Shown here: one piece after another, positions 15,228 through 28,065 of the stretch
Position numbering within the stretch: position 1 is the first letter of the stretch
Layout: every line of letters starts with the position of its first letter
Assembly (NCBI RefSeq): GCF_025766255.1
Contig: NW_026516676.1
Coordinates: 429,501 to 493,500, forward strand
DNA: 64,000 nucleotides
Source of the DNA: Zychaea mexicana
Taxonomy: Eukaryota; Mucoromycota; Mucoromycetes; Mucorales; Lichtheimiaceae
Reading direction: 5' to 3'
Made by a program: the position numbers and the translations under genes
The notes under the pieces: generated by a model
Told to the model about the DNA's origin: nothing
Database searches by the model: none
The model's input: the letters and a program-made list of their open reading frames with translations, nothing else

Positions 15228-15389
15228 TACTGTACTATTTTCTTCACAAAACTGCACCTACTTACCAAAAGACACCTGTTTACTTGCACGCAACCCCTTT
15301 TGTACATATTTTTATCCTTGACATCACGCCACACATTTTCAGCAGCCCCGTTCTTCTTTATTATATACACACACATACATATTCTTCCA

Positions 15390-16726
15390 TTACACTCGTT
15401 CAATCACTTCTCCTAAATCAAAAAGATCATCTTCATCACCGTTCCCTCCCATCATCGCTGGCACCGCTGTTGTATTTAAACTTGCCAAAGAAGAAGAAGA
15501 GTTTTGGTGTGATAGATTTGCATCGGATGTTGGTTTCTTCTTCGATTTGGGTTCTGGTAATGATACCAATGATTGCATGATACCGGGTATCCTAGAAACG
15601 TTAACCTTAGCAAAGTATTTTTTTAAGACATGAAAACACTTACTGAGTATGCCCACTCCAACTTTCTAATGATTCTTGACGTGCTTTGGTAAACGTTGAT
15701 GGTAAACAGACTTGATCGACATCTGGTTTGAGATGCTGTTCCTTAGCCTTGTATCCAGAAGCAAACGTCAAATGCCACGGTTGGATCAAATCATAGCATT
15801 GTTGCAACTCGTTCACCCACGTATGTGATATACGATAGAGTCGACTCAAAATTCCCATATAGACCAGCATTAATCCTCCCCAATGTCCGACTCGTAATGT
15901 TTTTGTTTGTTCGCTGGTAACAAAAGAAGAGTGCATGTTAGTTATTATTTGTTGTTGTTGGTTTTTTTTCGACTGGGATATTATTATTTACTTGTAAGCT
16001 TTCATCAACATTGCCTGTAACTATTTGCGTAATAAAATTAGATATTCGATGCAGCATTACATCCGTAAATATGCACTTCAAACAGTTAAAAGGTCCTCTT
16101 GTTCACCTTGTCAAGAACGAGTACTGCTGAAATAATTCGATGCATAGTATACTCGGCGAATTCTTTGGTAGGTATGTAATTCCATGGCCCTTGACACTTT
16201 TCCAGTCTTTTTGTTTGTATACATTTGTAGGTTTTTACTAATTAGTGCCGCGGAATACTCTTTGTTAAGCTCTGAAGAACTCACGTTTTCGCGTTCCAAA
16301 ACGTCAGATAGAACTGTGTTACTACTTGATCGATCTTGAGAGATTTGAATCGTTTAATCAGCTGACGCGCCTTTTCAGAAAATAAATCACAATCAACAGA
16401 TCGAATGATTAGTTGTCTTCATACGAATTGTGTTCCAGCGAAGGTTATTGCTACCAAGTCTTTCTTTGGATCTGTCTTACTTGAGCAACAACGCGAAATC
16501 GAGGGAACAATCGATGAGCATTAACGTATTTGTAATGCAACCGATCTAGTACGGCAGCTTCGACCCAAAACTTTTTCTTCTCCATAAGTTCGACGACATT
16601 GCCGAGTCGCTTGAGATTTTTGTTATGATTGATTGATGACTTCTTTTTATCAAGACGGTTGTCAGGCAACACTGTTACAGATGGTAAGGGCGGATTGCGC
16701 AATGTATATGCTGAACTCGTAGACAT
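15390..16726 (-). CDS. NEPRO/RMP1-like nucleolar protein (RNase MRP-associated family)
   Basis: Six exons (16726-16481, 16370-16285, 16206-16107, 16014-15992, 15913-15644, 15591-15390) join to 308 residues. Residues 45-80 contain FWVEAAVLDRLHYKYVNAHR followed by FPRFRVVAQ, which resembles the conserved core of the NEPRO/RMP1 family (an N-x-H-R after a helix with LxRLxYK). Downstream lie WNYIPTKEFAEYTMHRIISA and HWGGLMLVYMGILSRLYRIS, matching the second helical part, where RMP1/NEPRO proteins have a V/IP motif and a hydrophobic LARL helix. The yeast member Rmp1 binds the RNase MRP RNA in ribosomal RNA processing; the tail here (K/S-rich, then acidic) fits a nucleolar protein. Exon 4 is only 23 nt. 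The family call comes from motif memory, so it is moderate. It is tandem with, and downstream of, eIF3b. Confidence 0.6.
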
Positions 16727-16896
16727 TATAGTATATTTTTGTTTTTGTTTAGAGAAAGACGACTGGAAACCCAAAAAGAGCGTGTGTTAGTGTGAGGGTG
16801 AGGGAGGGAGTTGGTGCGAGTGTTGTTATGGCAAGAAAACGAAAATGTTATGAGGAAAGAAAAAGAGAAGTAATAAAAAAAATTGCGTGTGTGATT

Positions 16897-19434
16897 TTAA
16901 TCGACAATCTCCTCGGTTTCGTCAATAACCTCTTCGACCCATTCTTCGATGGTTTCTGATTTGCCTTCATCAGCAGCAGACCGCAGCTCCTTGCCAGCAG
17001 CCTTGCGTTCGTCGACCATCTTCTTCTCGGCCTTCTTTCTCCAAGCATACCATTCTTCAATAGCCTTCCGACGAGCAGCAATGACACGAGCAGCGTTGGC
17101 GTCGCCAGCAGCCAGATCCTCCTCATCAAACACCTTGCTGTACTGTCTCAAGTTCTTGCGGATCTTCTTCTTCTGTTCAGCGCTCAACAAGCTCTTGGGG
17201 CGAGGGCGCCAGAGCAACTGCTTGAACTTGTCAATAGTTTCATGCAGCAACTGCTGACCCTTGAAGTCCCATATGCAGAAACCATGGTCAACGGTATTGC
17301 GCCACATGCTAGAGCCACTGACAACATAACGACCAGTAGGATCCCATTCAATATCGGTCACACCGAAATGTTCCTGAACAGACAATTGCTGGACATTCGA
17401 GCCCAATTCAGGCTTGGCGTTGCTCTTGCTGCCACCTGCTCCTCCTTCATTCGCACCCACGCTCAATGGCTCAAAGTCCAAATCCCAGAATTCGATATCG
17501 CTGACGCTCGAGCTGCGCAACGTGGCCAGGACAATATGACGGCCCTTGGGCGACCAGAACAAGTAGTTAGCCGTCTTCTTGTCAACCTTCTTCAATGGTC
17601 GGAAACCGGCAACAGCTTTGCTCTGGTCGAGGTAATAGAATGTGACGGCAGTCTTGATCGTAGCAGCAGCACCGCCTTGGCCAGGCATGGCGCCGTACGC
17701 TGGGTCGTTCGTCGTAATCGTGGCAAATCGTTCCCCTTGGGGTTCCCAAGCGAAAGCAAGAGTGGGGTCTTTGATTTCCAAGGTTTCGACAGGAATGGCC
17801 TTTTCGCAAACACGGAAGATTTCAAGATTGGCAAAGGTGGATTTCTTGGTCTTGGTATGACGGTCAACCTTGACAGCCAAAAAGTGGCCTTGTGATTGCC
17901 AGAACAATTTGCACTAAGTGACGGAAAACCCCGTTGTTAATGTTAAGTTTCTGTATCATTACACGCATTCACACTTCCAACAAACAAGCAAAAAAGAGAG
18001 AAAACTTACGTCTGTGACATTGAACAGATTCTTTGTACGGATAATCTCCTTGCTTGGCACAGCCATCATGGTGACACGCGCAGGCTGGTTACCTACTTCG
18101 GGTGTCCAGTACGCCAAAATCTCCTCCTTCAAAGTAAGCTTAGGATCGTTCTTGTTGTCTGCACGAGCAGGCGACCATTCAAAGTCCACAATACCATCAA
18201 TCTTGATACTCTTCTTGCCAACCAAACCCATGGAAGAGGCTTCATAGACAGACAGCTGTTGACCGGGTACGACACGAGCAAAGTATTTGTCAGAAGCAGA
18301 CCACTTGAACATGGGCCATCGGACAGTCTTGTTTTGTTGACCCTCAGCCTGGACCGAAGGGAACGAACGCAGCAAGGTGCCAGTCTTGATATCCCAGATC
18401 AAAATGTGGTTACCCTCGTCGTATTCGCTGAATGGATGTGATGAGCCTTCGGGCATACGGTTCAGGCTGATAGGCTCGTTCGACCAGGTCACCAAGTAAC
18501 GTTCATTGGGCGAGAAATCGATCAACTTGACGCCAGGATGGACAAAGCGCACAATCTTGTTCCAAGAGGGACCACCCCACAAGGCAATGCCCTGAGCGTG
18601 GAAAGTAGCAAGGTAGCTACCGAGGGGAGACCATTGAACATATGTTTCCGTCCAGTTCTATATCAGATCCCGTTATATGTAAGTATGTACTGTTTGCACG
18701 CCAGTCTCACGACGTTTTATATATTTTACTGCTCTCTCCTCCTAGTAGCTTTTATAAAAACTCACCGTTCGTGAATAAACGTGCTCTGGCTTTTCGGTCT
18801 TGCGATTCCAATAAATGCTGACATCGTCACCGCGGTACATGACAAACTGGTCGCGTGCCTGGTAGTCCATAAGCCAGCTCTTCAAGTGCTCCTTGGAAGC
18901 GAAGTCTTCAATTTCAGGTTCGGCGTATTCGTCGTTCAATTTAGAGTATTTCTCGACATCGGTGAATTTGTTGACAGAAAGCTGATGCGATTTGGACATT
19001 TTATGTCCATCCAAGTTCTTTACGGCGGCATGAGCACTTTCGGGCGATTCAAAGTCGATGAACAGATAACTATTGTAGTTTTGAATGTCAGTAAATATAT
19101 TGAAATACGTAATAGGCAACAGTGATACTGATAAATCGCGTTTTGTCATTATATGTCTTATATTTTACCCTTTGCTCTCTTTCTTGCCCTTATCGTTAGG
19201 CGCCATTGGCATCCACATGCCACTTTCTTTAATTTCGCCAGCATTCTTGGTAAACAATTTCTTGAGAACGCTCATTAATTTTTCTTCTTTGGCTTCGTCG
19301 ACAGTAGGAGCGCCATCTACAACGACGATCGTGTCCAAATCTTCGTCGACTTGGACTTGGTGCTGTTCATAAATGTCGCTGAAGTCGATGTCTTCTTCCC
19401 GTTCGGGTAGATTGTTCAAGTCGAGGCCGGGCAT
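16897..19434 (-). CDS. PRT1: Eukaryotic translation initiation factor 3 subunit B
   Basis: Four exons (19434-19169, 19069-18766, 18657-18010, 17913-16897) encode 744 residues, the usual fungal eIF3b length. The start MPGLDLNNLPEREEDIDFSD leads into an RNA-recognition motif at about residues 38-125 (IVVVDGAPTV as RNP2-like strand, YLFIDFESPESAHAAV as RNP1-like strand). A nine-bladed WD-type propeller follows, with segments such as VQWSPLGSYLATFHAQGIAL, LIDFSPNERYLVTWS, NYLFWSPKGRHIVLA and IEWDPTGRYVVSGS. The C-terminal segment is basic then acidic (EEWYAWRKK, ending EETEEIVD) and carries the site that binds eIF3i and eIF3g. The protein scaffolds eIF3 on the 40S ribosome during scanning. Introns are conventional GT-AG. 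Confidence 0.97.
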
Positions 19435-22320
19435 CGCTTATGTAGAAAAGAGAGAGAGAAAGGGAGGACGGAATCAAGAGACGACGGAGCCGGGATACGC
19501 CAAAACGCAGGTTGGGTTGATTGTATTTTTTTGCTCGAGCCCTAAGTGGCTTATAAAACACGAGAAATACGATCGGACCTTCCTTGCCCTGAGCGTCGCC
19601 TCAAACGGTGGCCCGAGTTTTGCACATTATTATTAGAAGGTATGAACATATATTTTTGAGCAGCTTTACAAAGCACATATAGATTATCCAAATTTATTAA
19701 GCTCATGTACAGCGTAAGGTTTTTAAATACTATAATAGGTTTCAGTGGTAACTATAAGAAATATGAGAATCATTTGAAATGATGCAATCATTGTAAACCA
19801 CTAAGTGCTTGGTGGAAAAGCTTTTCTTTTTTACAGGTCAAAGTATTGCAAGGCCACTGTACGTGAATGTGGACAAAATAAGTATGATCTCAACTTAATG
19901 ACAGCAGGCGATACGTTATATAGCTCTTTTAAGCCAAAACATTGTAATATATCTAGCATGATAAAGTTGATTCATAACTATAAAGAGGCTAAACTGACCT
20001 TGTCAGTAGTGCTTACCGTTCTTCTTTTGAACGTCGAACGTGCTTGCCTCTATAGATTAGTACCCACAAAGCAAGCAGAGAACCTATATAATATCAATGA
20101 AAGCAGCATCCTTTCTCTCTGCTTTTCTTACTCGCCTCTCTTTCTAGAATTTCTGATAGGACGTGATTAACAGCGGCATAAACACACTATAAACATAAGC
20201 CAGGATACTTTTATTTACACCGTCTTGGGTACATAGTGGATATCTCATCTTTAACTTTGAGTGAACGAGCCATTTGGTATGGCTTTCTGTAGATCGGATC
20301 AGCATACGAGTAATAACAACAACTACCTCCGCTTCTCAAAAGCTCTAGGATCGAGCCTATATAACATAAACCAAAGTACAATCTGCTCATTCTACCGTTT
20401 TCTATCTATTTTGAATAACGGATCTTACTAGAAGACCAGTATGAGCAATAACCTATTTCCAACAGGATGTGCAATCGCATAAACGCTCTATCAGTGAAAC
20501 CGACAACATAGCTTCCTTAACAAAAACACCTTGAAAACATCTGACTACAAATAGTTTCTTTCTCTATCATTTTTAAGGTTATGAAAATGACCATCTGCAC
20601 TTCCGATTGCCGAGCAGGTCGAAATTGATGTTCATCAAAGTGGAAGGCTAGGCTGATGAGCTTGCAAATAAAAGTACTAGTCGTGCGACGACAGATATTA
20701 ACACCATTGCTTTCATGCTGGTAACAGAAGACGGCCATTGTTTCCATGTTCCTTCTCATCAAACAGTACTCTCTTGAGCAACCAAGAACATCCACCAATA
20801 CAGCAATCTTGCAAATATTGATCTACGGCACCTACCGATATATACAGTACTCAATGAACATTGGAATAGAGCGAAGCTCACGAAAGTTAACTGTATTGCA
20901 GCTTCTTGAGGCAACGCTTTCGATACACTCCCGAGACTTCTACTGTAGTGAGGCTTCAGTACAACTAGCAGAAAATAATGGGAAAAAAAGATAACATTAT
21001 AAGAGAATCACTTACTCTATTTTGGCAATACTGCACACAAAACGAATTGTTATTACACAGCATCATCAACTTGGATATCCTGGTCAACAGGGGTAAAACA
21101 CAGGTCCTTACTACATTAGCTAAAAATTACTACGATACAATAATGTAAGATTGACTAGGCTCTCTGATGCACGCAATCCTACGATAAATGTGGATGTCTA
21201 TTCACTTCTTCATACTGCACATACGCTCCGAACGCAAAACCAAAACCAGAACCTTGACTATAATTGCGTGAAGGTGCGAAGGTCTTGCTTCACCACAACA
21301 ATACTTCTTCATACTGCACACACGCTCCGAACGCAAAACCAAAACCAGAACCTTGACTATAATTGCGTGAAGGTGCGAAGGTCTTGCTTCACCACAACAA
21401 TATAGCTACGGGTCCGTCCTCCGCAAAGCATAAACCTGCCTTGGCGGCAAAGAGGGATTTGGTGTTCTCTCAGCCAGGGTTCCATAAATCATTAATGACT
21501 CAAGCCCAAGGAAGCTGGCCCTTCAGCAGAGATTGCCATTGACAACAACAAATTTGTCATTAGGACCCTTAAACATAAAACTCGCACATATAAGAACAGC
21601 TGTCATCCAAGCCAAACGTGTGCAGTGATCCAATTGGTTTGGAATATTTAGGCAATGGAATTGGAAAGGACTACTTTCACCTGTGGAGGGAACGAAATTT
21701 CCGAAGACAGTTATATGCAAGGAAGAGGTGTGTTGGACCAGAACAGAAGTTAGCGAGAGTCAATGGTGGAGACACAACAGGAAGTAGGACAAGTGTGTTT
21801 CTGCTCAGAAAAGTACCCGACGACTACGAAAGAGAAACAAGAACAGTAGTCCAAACGAATAAAAGCTTAAGTCCAAAAAAGCTAATTCACTCTCTATTGA
21901 ATGAATAGAGATAAACAAATAGTATGGTCTCCTGTCTATTGCACAAGCCTGGATTCACGGCATCGAACAAGTTTTATATGCTTTTCAACTATGCAAGCAG
22001 CATTTCCCGAATATCATCGATGTTGTTTGGAGAACGAGCTTAGAAAGATATATCGATATACAAATGGGATTTTTCTAGTTGCAATCCAGAGTGGCCAAAT
22101 CAGCCCTAAATCGTATGCCTCAGAGATTGTACTAATCAATATTTGTCGCCAGTTATATATTAAAAGTGCAACAAACGCGGTTGATGTAAACATATATATT
22201 TATATATGCATAATCAGCTGATATCGATGCTAGAATAGCAGTATGGACATGTAGCGAAAAGAAGTCGTTGATGTTTGACGATTCTAAAATAATGTGTGCC
22301 AAAGAGGGAAAAGGAAATAA
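19435..22320. other. Gene-poor interval (2.9 kb) with a tandem duplication
   Basis: This is the upstream region of eIF3b and the 3' flank of the TBC gene. It contains a 99-bp direct tandem repeat (21204-21401) and an isolated 96-codon ORF (21618-21908) with a basic, charged composition and no recognised family. No RNA gene was seen. Confidence 0.6.
21204..21401. repeat. Two tandem copies of a 99-bp unit
   Basis: The unit beginning ACTTCTTCATACTGCACA occurs at 21204-21302 and again at 21303-21401, with essentially one difference (CATACGC versus CACACGC). At 99 bp it preserves reading frame, so a surrounding 84-codon ORF (21151-21405) repeats a 33-residue block. The near identity points to a recent duplication or a short minisatellite, not to an established protein repeat. 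Confidence 0.9.
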
Positions 22321-24583
22321 CTACAAATAAATTTGCTCTACAACATCATCATGCTCCCAAGTATGATTCAGCCCTGCTGATGAAGAAGGTGGTGGGATTG
22401 TTGATAATGATGATTTTGTGATGAATGGTCCTCGCTGCGGACGACGATTACGGAACATGGCTCTTCGGCTTTCGATGTCTTTATAAGTCAAATCAGACGA
22501 GATGCTATCTCGTTCAAAAACATACTAGAGAAAGAATCAAAATATACTGTTATCAATATACTTTTTCTTACACAACGAACACAGAAAGTAGGAAATGTCA
22601 AATAATACTCTACCTGCATGAATTCATGACAATCTATTAAGCGCTTTGGTATGTTCTGGAGGAGCTGAAGTGCATCGATAGGGTCCTCGAGTGCACATAT
22701 TGATGGCTCGCTTAGCTTAACTATGGCCAACGCTACCCGGAACAGGACTTTGTATCCTTCACTGTAAGCGTATTACACTACTGTAAGTAATCCCAAGTAT
22801 TATACATACGCATATATCATCTTAAACAAAAGGAAAATTATTTTCCTCAACTTACACAAATACACAATCCCAAACGCGGGCAACTGTTTCGACAGGCAAT
22901 ATGTTAATAAAAAGAGTCAAAAACCAATGGTTTGTCACTAAAGTGATGGGCGGTAAATCTTGCACGCATTCCCAGAAGCATCGTTTGTTGCCAAGCTTAT
23001 TCCAGATAGCAGGCATTTTTTCGTATACAAGCTGCATCAATACCGTCTGATCAATAGTAGATCCATCCATAGAATCATCAAACATTTGCTCGGGATAATA
23101 ATCGTTGACCGTCGTTTCAAGGATCCAGAATGCTTCCTCCTCGTTGTCGACGAACAAAAGAAAGAATCCGGCCAAAAAGTTGAGTGACTGGCAATAGCCG
23201 ATGTTTGGCGAATGAACACTAAAGGCGAGCAGAACGCGTTGTAATGCACATAACCGAGGATTAGATTCTGGGATCATCAAAACTGATCCATCGGGTTGTG
23301 GCACAGCGCATGAAAAGTGAGAATTATCCGGGAACGTGCGATGCAGATCTGTATATGAGATAATAAGTTGAGCGCTCTAGTTGATGTCCCTTTGATGTTT
23401 GATCTCTCTCTTACCTCGATAAATGATTTCAGCATACGGGTTTGACTTGCCCATTTCTATTGCTTTTTCCAATAGGGATTTATATTCCGTGGGTTTTGAA
23501 TCCATCTTGGTTTTGGCGCCGCTGTAGTGCATCCATGCCTGAACATCAGTAGAAGTAATCGCCATCAATTTTTAGATTTGCCAACCACCACAAGGTCACA
23601 CAAACTTCGTAATGCTTACCCTTCCGCGCAAATCTCGAGGAATGCCTTTTCGTGCATAACGTTTTACTAACACAGTTATTGAGTTAGGTTTTACGATGAG
23701 ATCTCCTAGGAATTCTTTTCACCACACACACACTTGTAGAAGATCGTCTTACATTTTGATCCCAAAGGTGGTAACTCGCCACCACAGTCTGCCAGCAGCT
23801 GATTCCACTTGCGCGCTTGACGATGCAGAACACTTCGGTAATCGCGATCGAATTTGTAGAGTGTTTCGGTGTTAACCCAGTGCGTTGGTAGCTTGAAACC
23901 GTAATAATCACTGTTGTATACATATTAGACAAAATATCTATGTTTAGAAATAGGGCATGTTTAAAAGACTATTACCCCTTGTTTGGATCAAACAACGAGG
24001 CACTACTGCTACCACTCGCGGTGGTGGTGGTGCTACTCTCGCGTTCTCGTTTGTGACGTATGTGTTTGCTGTTAGTATTTTGGGAGATGGTTCTTGTTGC
24101 ACGGTGTTGATGATCATGACGTGTGTGGCTTTTTGCTGGTATCTTTAGAGGAGAGTTAGTGTGGTTTTTGTTGGTATAGCAGTATCTTTCGGTTGAGGAG
24201 GATGCCGTAAAAAATGAAGGGGAAGAGGAAGCTTCTGAAATAACAGATGCTGAAGATGATGGCGGTGAGTATGACGACGACGACGACGACGAACCGCTGC
24301 TATAGGCGAAACTAGACAACGAGTTACTGTAGCTGGGTGAATAGTACGGAGAAAAAGGGAAATGTTCGTCTCCGTAGGGTGTTGTATCAGTCGAAAGAAA
24401 ATGGACAGAGTTGTTGTACAGTTCACTCATGGCTTGCTGTTCGGACATTGTACTTGCTTTATCCGTCGATAATGTGTGTGTTTGGTTATTTTTCGTTGTT
24501 GCTGTCGCCGTCGTTGCATTTAAGTTTGATGTCGTCGAAAGGCTTTGGAGAGCCTCGAGGAAACTGTGTTGGTCAATCGTCAT
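22321..24583 (-). CDS. TBC-domain Rab GTPase-activating protein
   Basis: Seven exons (24583-23976, 23910-23753, 23666-23620, 23538-23415, 23348-22856, 22761-22614, 22524-22321) give 593 residues. The first 200 residues are Ser/Thr-rich and disordered. After a linker (KFDRDYRSVLHRQARKWNQL) comes the TBC domain at about residues 258-530: RKGIPRDLRGRAWMHYSGA, the arginine-finger motif in DLHRTFPDN (near residue 314), the glutamine finger in IGYCQSLNFLAG (Gln near 366) and PVETVARVWDCVF. Both catalytic fingers are present, so the protein should stimulate GTP hydrolysis by a Rab GTPase in vesicle traffic. The C-terminus ends with RRAMFRNRRPQRGPF and an acidic tail. The layout resembles the GRTP1/TBC1D6-like group, but the Rab partner cannot be inferred. 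Confidence 0.92.
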
Positions 24584-27500
24584 TAATTTTATAGTTAAGG
24601 AAGATATTTCAAGTTAGGTATGTAGGAAGACAGATTAGCTATTCTGTGTGCTGAGTATTTGGGTATGTTTAAGGATTGGAAGGAGAAGTACGAAAGGAAT
24701 GAGAGGAAGGTTAATTTGTAAAAAGAAAAAGAACAACAGAAAGAGTAATGTATCGCTTTTTTTGGTTCATAGAAGTAATATAGCACCAGGAATAGTTGCA
24801 GTAGCAGTTACTAGTGTCATACCAGATAATATGGTATGCTGTAGTAGAAAAAGAGAAGTTTACCTGTAATGGTTATAGGGAGGTAAACTCAACGACGAAC
24901 ACGCATTTCTGCTTTGTTCTCCTTAATTGTGTGCAAGCGTCGGTGTGTGCGAGTGGCAAAGTAAACAACACACAGAGTTTGTGAAACAATAGCGTGCATA
25001 ACTCCACTTGAACGCTACAGCACTGAGATGAAATGCTGAGATAAACAACTATAGTAGAAGGACTGTTCCAATATATGCAGTAAGATGACCATCATCGTTT
25101 GTGAAATTGCAAATGATTCTATCAAAGGCGGTATGTAAAAATTCCAACGGCCCTTTTATTTGGTTAAAAGAGTATGTATTATTCTCTCTTTATACATACT
25201 TCGTGTTACATACCAAATCTAACCCCATATATGTAGCTTCTGATTCATTATTACTTTTTTTTCGTTTCATTCTAGCTATTACTAATACCTACTGCGTATA
25301 CTCGGGTCGAACGGGTGTAATGGATGCCATGTGCTACTGTCTGCTGCTCTCCTTCCTGATGTATAGCTTATAATTATAGTCTTCACCCTTTCATCACCAT
25401 TACTGCTACCATTAATACATACGTATTTGTAGAGACTGTAAATGACTCTCTCGAGGTTTGAAATGACTTGAACCCTTTCTAGTACTGCAATATTATGTAT
25501 CCGCCAATTATCATGCAGCAGCAGGACTGCCTGTCTGGTGTATTACACATGTGATGACAAGATCCCTGTTTTCTCTTGCATCTCCTTCATGTCGCCGGGT
25601 TTTTGACAGCGACGACTCTTAATGCCTCTCTCGTGTTGCTCCTTCTCTCCGTCGGTTCCCTTGGAGCTGCCCCTGACGGAGCGGTAAAAAGTTCTCGCAT
25701 CACTCTTCTGTATTCCCGGGCTTCAAGTGATAATATAGCATGAAAAGGCGGCTATATTTTTAGGCATATCTACCGATCAAGCTCTACCCTAATTTCACTT
25801 TTCAACATATCATCTCAACCATCATAAGTCTCTTCGTGGTTCCATTTTGAGATAGACATAGTGGCACTTTGATTTTGTTTATTTTGAATGTCAATGATCG
25901 ATATATTTTTAGTAACTAGTATTCTTCTTCCTTTATACTCAAGAATCCTTTCGCCCTATCCCTATTCACCTGGGGCATACATTGGAAAGTTGAGATTGCA
26001 ATCTGACCCTTTTGAAGCCGTTATGAGCCTTTGAAAGCTTTCTAGAGCATTTGAAGATTCCAAAAGGCACCAAATTACATAATAAATTTGCGACGTATTA
26101 CAGTATAGTAACACGCATCGCATAAAGAATGCAACATAGAGGGCCAATTTTTCTGTTTTTTAAGGAACATCAATGACAGGAGACGGAATAGAGAGGCTGT
26201 GAAAGAGAGTAAAAATATGTTATTGTTGCTACTACTGATGTTGCAATCGATATCGGTGCTAGTGCTTCTAAAACCATGTGCGACCCCTAGTGAGCACATA
26301 TAGCTATGCGTTAGATGTTGTTTAGGTCTTGGAATACACATGCAGTAAAGGAGCAAGTGCTAAAGTCACTACGATAGATGCTAGTGTCTTATCTCTGCCA
26401 TGGTAACACATTGCTTCATTTGATGATACAATTTGTAATTTGGGCATACATAACTCGGCCTACTATCTATGTATGTCACAGCTCAGGTATCGTTTCTTGC
26501 AATTTCTCCCTTCTCAAACCAGTTTTATATCTGACACACATCTCAACATTACGTATGTATGAAGAAATCTAGTTCTTTGTAAGTTCTATGTCCAATCATT
26601 GCTCTTTAGAACACATTCTAGGAAGCAAGAAATGTATAAAACTTGATGCACGCCTTTGTATTCTAGTAGCAGTAATTACTAAAGCTTTTTAGATAGCATA
26701 ATAAGCTACTTAATATGATTTTCTGCTGCCATGTCTACAGATCTTTGTAGAGCGCCAAATCGCTTATTAAAAAGCTTATGCTTTCGACCAAGAGTTTTAT
26801 GAGTGCCAAATACAACAGGGCCTTCAAACTATACGATCTATGTACACCGACAGCTTTGTAAGTGCTTCTGAGCGGGCTATAAGGATATACATCCTATATT
26901 ATTGTAAATGCATAGAGTTAGTATGTATTCAATAAAAACATCTATATATGCAGAAATTCGAGAAAAAAACTTACAGTTCTGTACACAAGCTTTCCTGGAA
27001 TAACCTTGCGATGTTTGTCCCTGCGAGCAATCTCCTGATAGTGTGTATGTACCCACTTTTGCGACTCCAAGCGTATATACGACTCATGCAGGTTGCGATA
27101 CACTGTTTCTTCAGAATTGGTCAAGAAGAACGAAAGCCGAATTAGCTTTATGACCCTTCTGAAGCAGAGTTGCGGTTGCGGTTGCGCCTGCGGAGTTGCA
27201 CAAACTACATCATCACATTGCTTCCTCTTTCAGCTGATAGAAGCTGTCGTTTGGAAGTTGACGATGATTTTGAGCAAATGGTGCATCCCCGTCTCATTTA
27301 CGCTTTTACAAGGATGCAAAATACGATATTTAACAAGAAACAGAAAAAAAAAGAATATCAGAGACATAACTAGCTTAAAAGCTTCTCCCATCCTTGTGGA
27401 CACAGCTCCCGGATGATGCTGTTTTCATGCTTGAAAACTACATTTCTGGGGCCATTGGTAATCCCTCTCGTCGCTCTCAGCGGCTAGGATATTATCTTTG

Positions 27501-28065
27501 GCTTTGCTGGCGACGAAAAGCTCGCGGGGACGCTTTCAACGACCTGAATACATGTTTAGAAGGATGTGACGCATAGTAACCAGCAAAAGGATGCGCAAGT
27601 CTCGTACTTCAGAAGTTGATAGAGCAGAAGTGTTGCCGTCGTAGGTCAATTCCAGGCCACTTTCTATCGATGGCACCGACTACCACACAATCCAGTATTT
27701 TGCAACCCAAATTTCGGGGTACTGTAGTCACTGATTGGTATTTGATACAATGTTAGTCATGGTGGTCAAGGTGGTTGATTTCATTGTGCGCAGTAGAGAG
27801 AAAAGACCAACGGTTGGTGAATTGACAGCAGTCCGAAACAATGATGGTCCTTTTCAAGGGTCGACAACTTTCATGTCGATGGACTATGAGAGGAACGATA
27901 TTTTTAGAGTTTGTGCGCTTATAAAATTTGCAAATTTATGAATAAATGGTGTGGGGAGCGATGTTTGCAGATATTGCTTATAGCTTTGAAGTAATAACGC
28001 TGGTATAATCTAATTACAAATGCAAAGTAAGGGTTCTGGTGGTTGGGGGAGAGTAATGGGCTTTT
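24584..28065. other. Gene-poor interval (3.5 kb) with decayed repeats
   Basis: The interval holds no supportable host gene. 25101-25373 and other short ORFs lack family features and codon-like continuity. The 26665-27726 part is one copy of an inverted dispersed repeat described separately. A C/T-rich block at 25560-25700 weakly resembles 3320-3410. Confidence 0.55.
26665..27726 (-). repeat. Degenerate dispersed repeat, copy 1 (inverted relative to 44.1-45.2 kb), ending in a pogo-like terminal repeat
   Basis: The reverse complement of this stretch is colinear with 44140-45200. Matches include GGTAGTCGGTGCCA, TTTTGCTGGTTACTATG, CATGTAT plus AGGTCGTTGAA, GCGAGCTTTTCG, AAGGATGGGAG and GTATTTTGCATCC in one half. 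In the other half they are CTATACGATC, GTGCCAAATACA, and the run AAGCTACT followed by TGCCATGT. Conceptual translations resemble each other but are broken by stops and frameshifts. The right edge, TTGCAACCCAAATTTCGGGG then TACTGTA (27700-27726), matches the terminal repeat of the element at 9051-9507. This is an old transposon relic; the coding family was not identified. Confidence 0.7.
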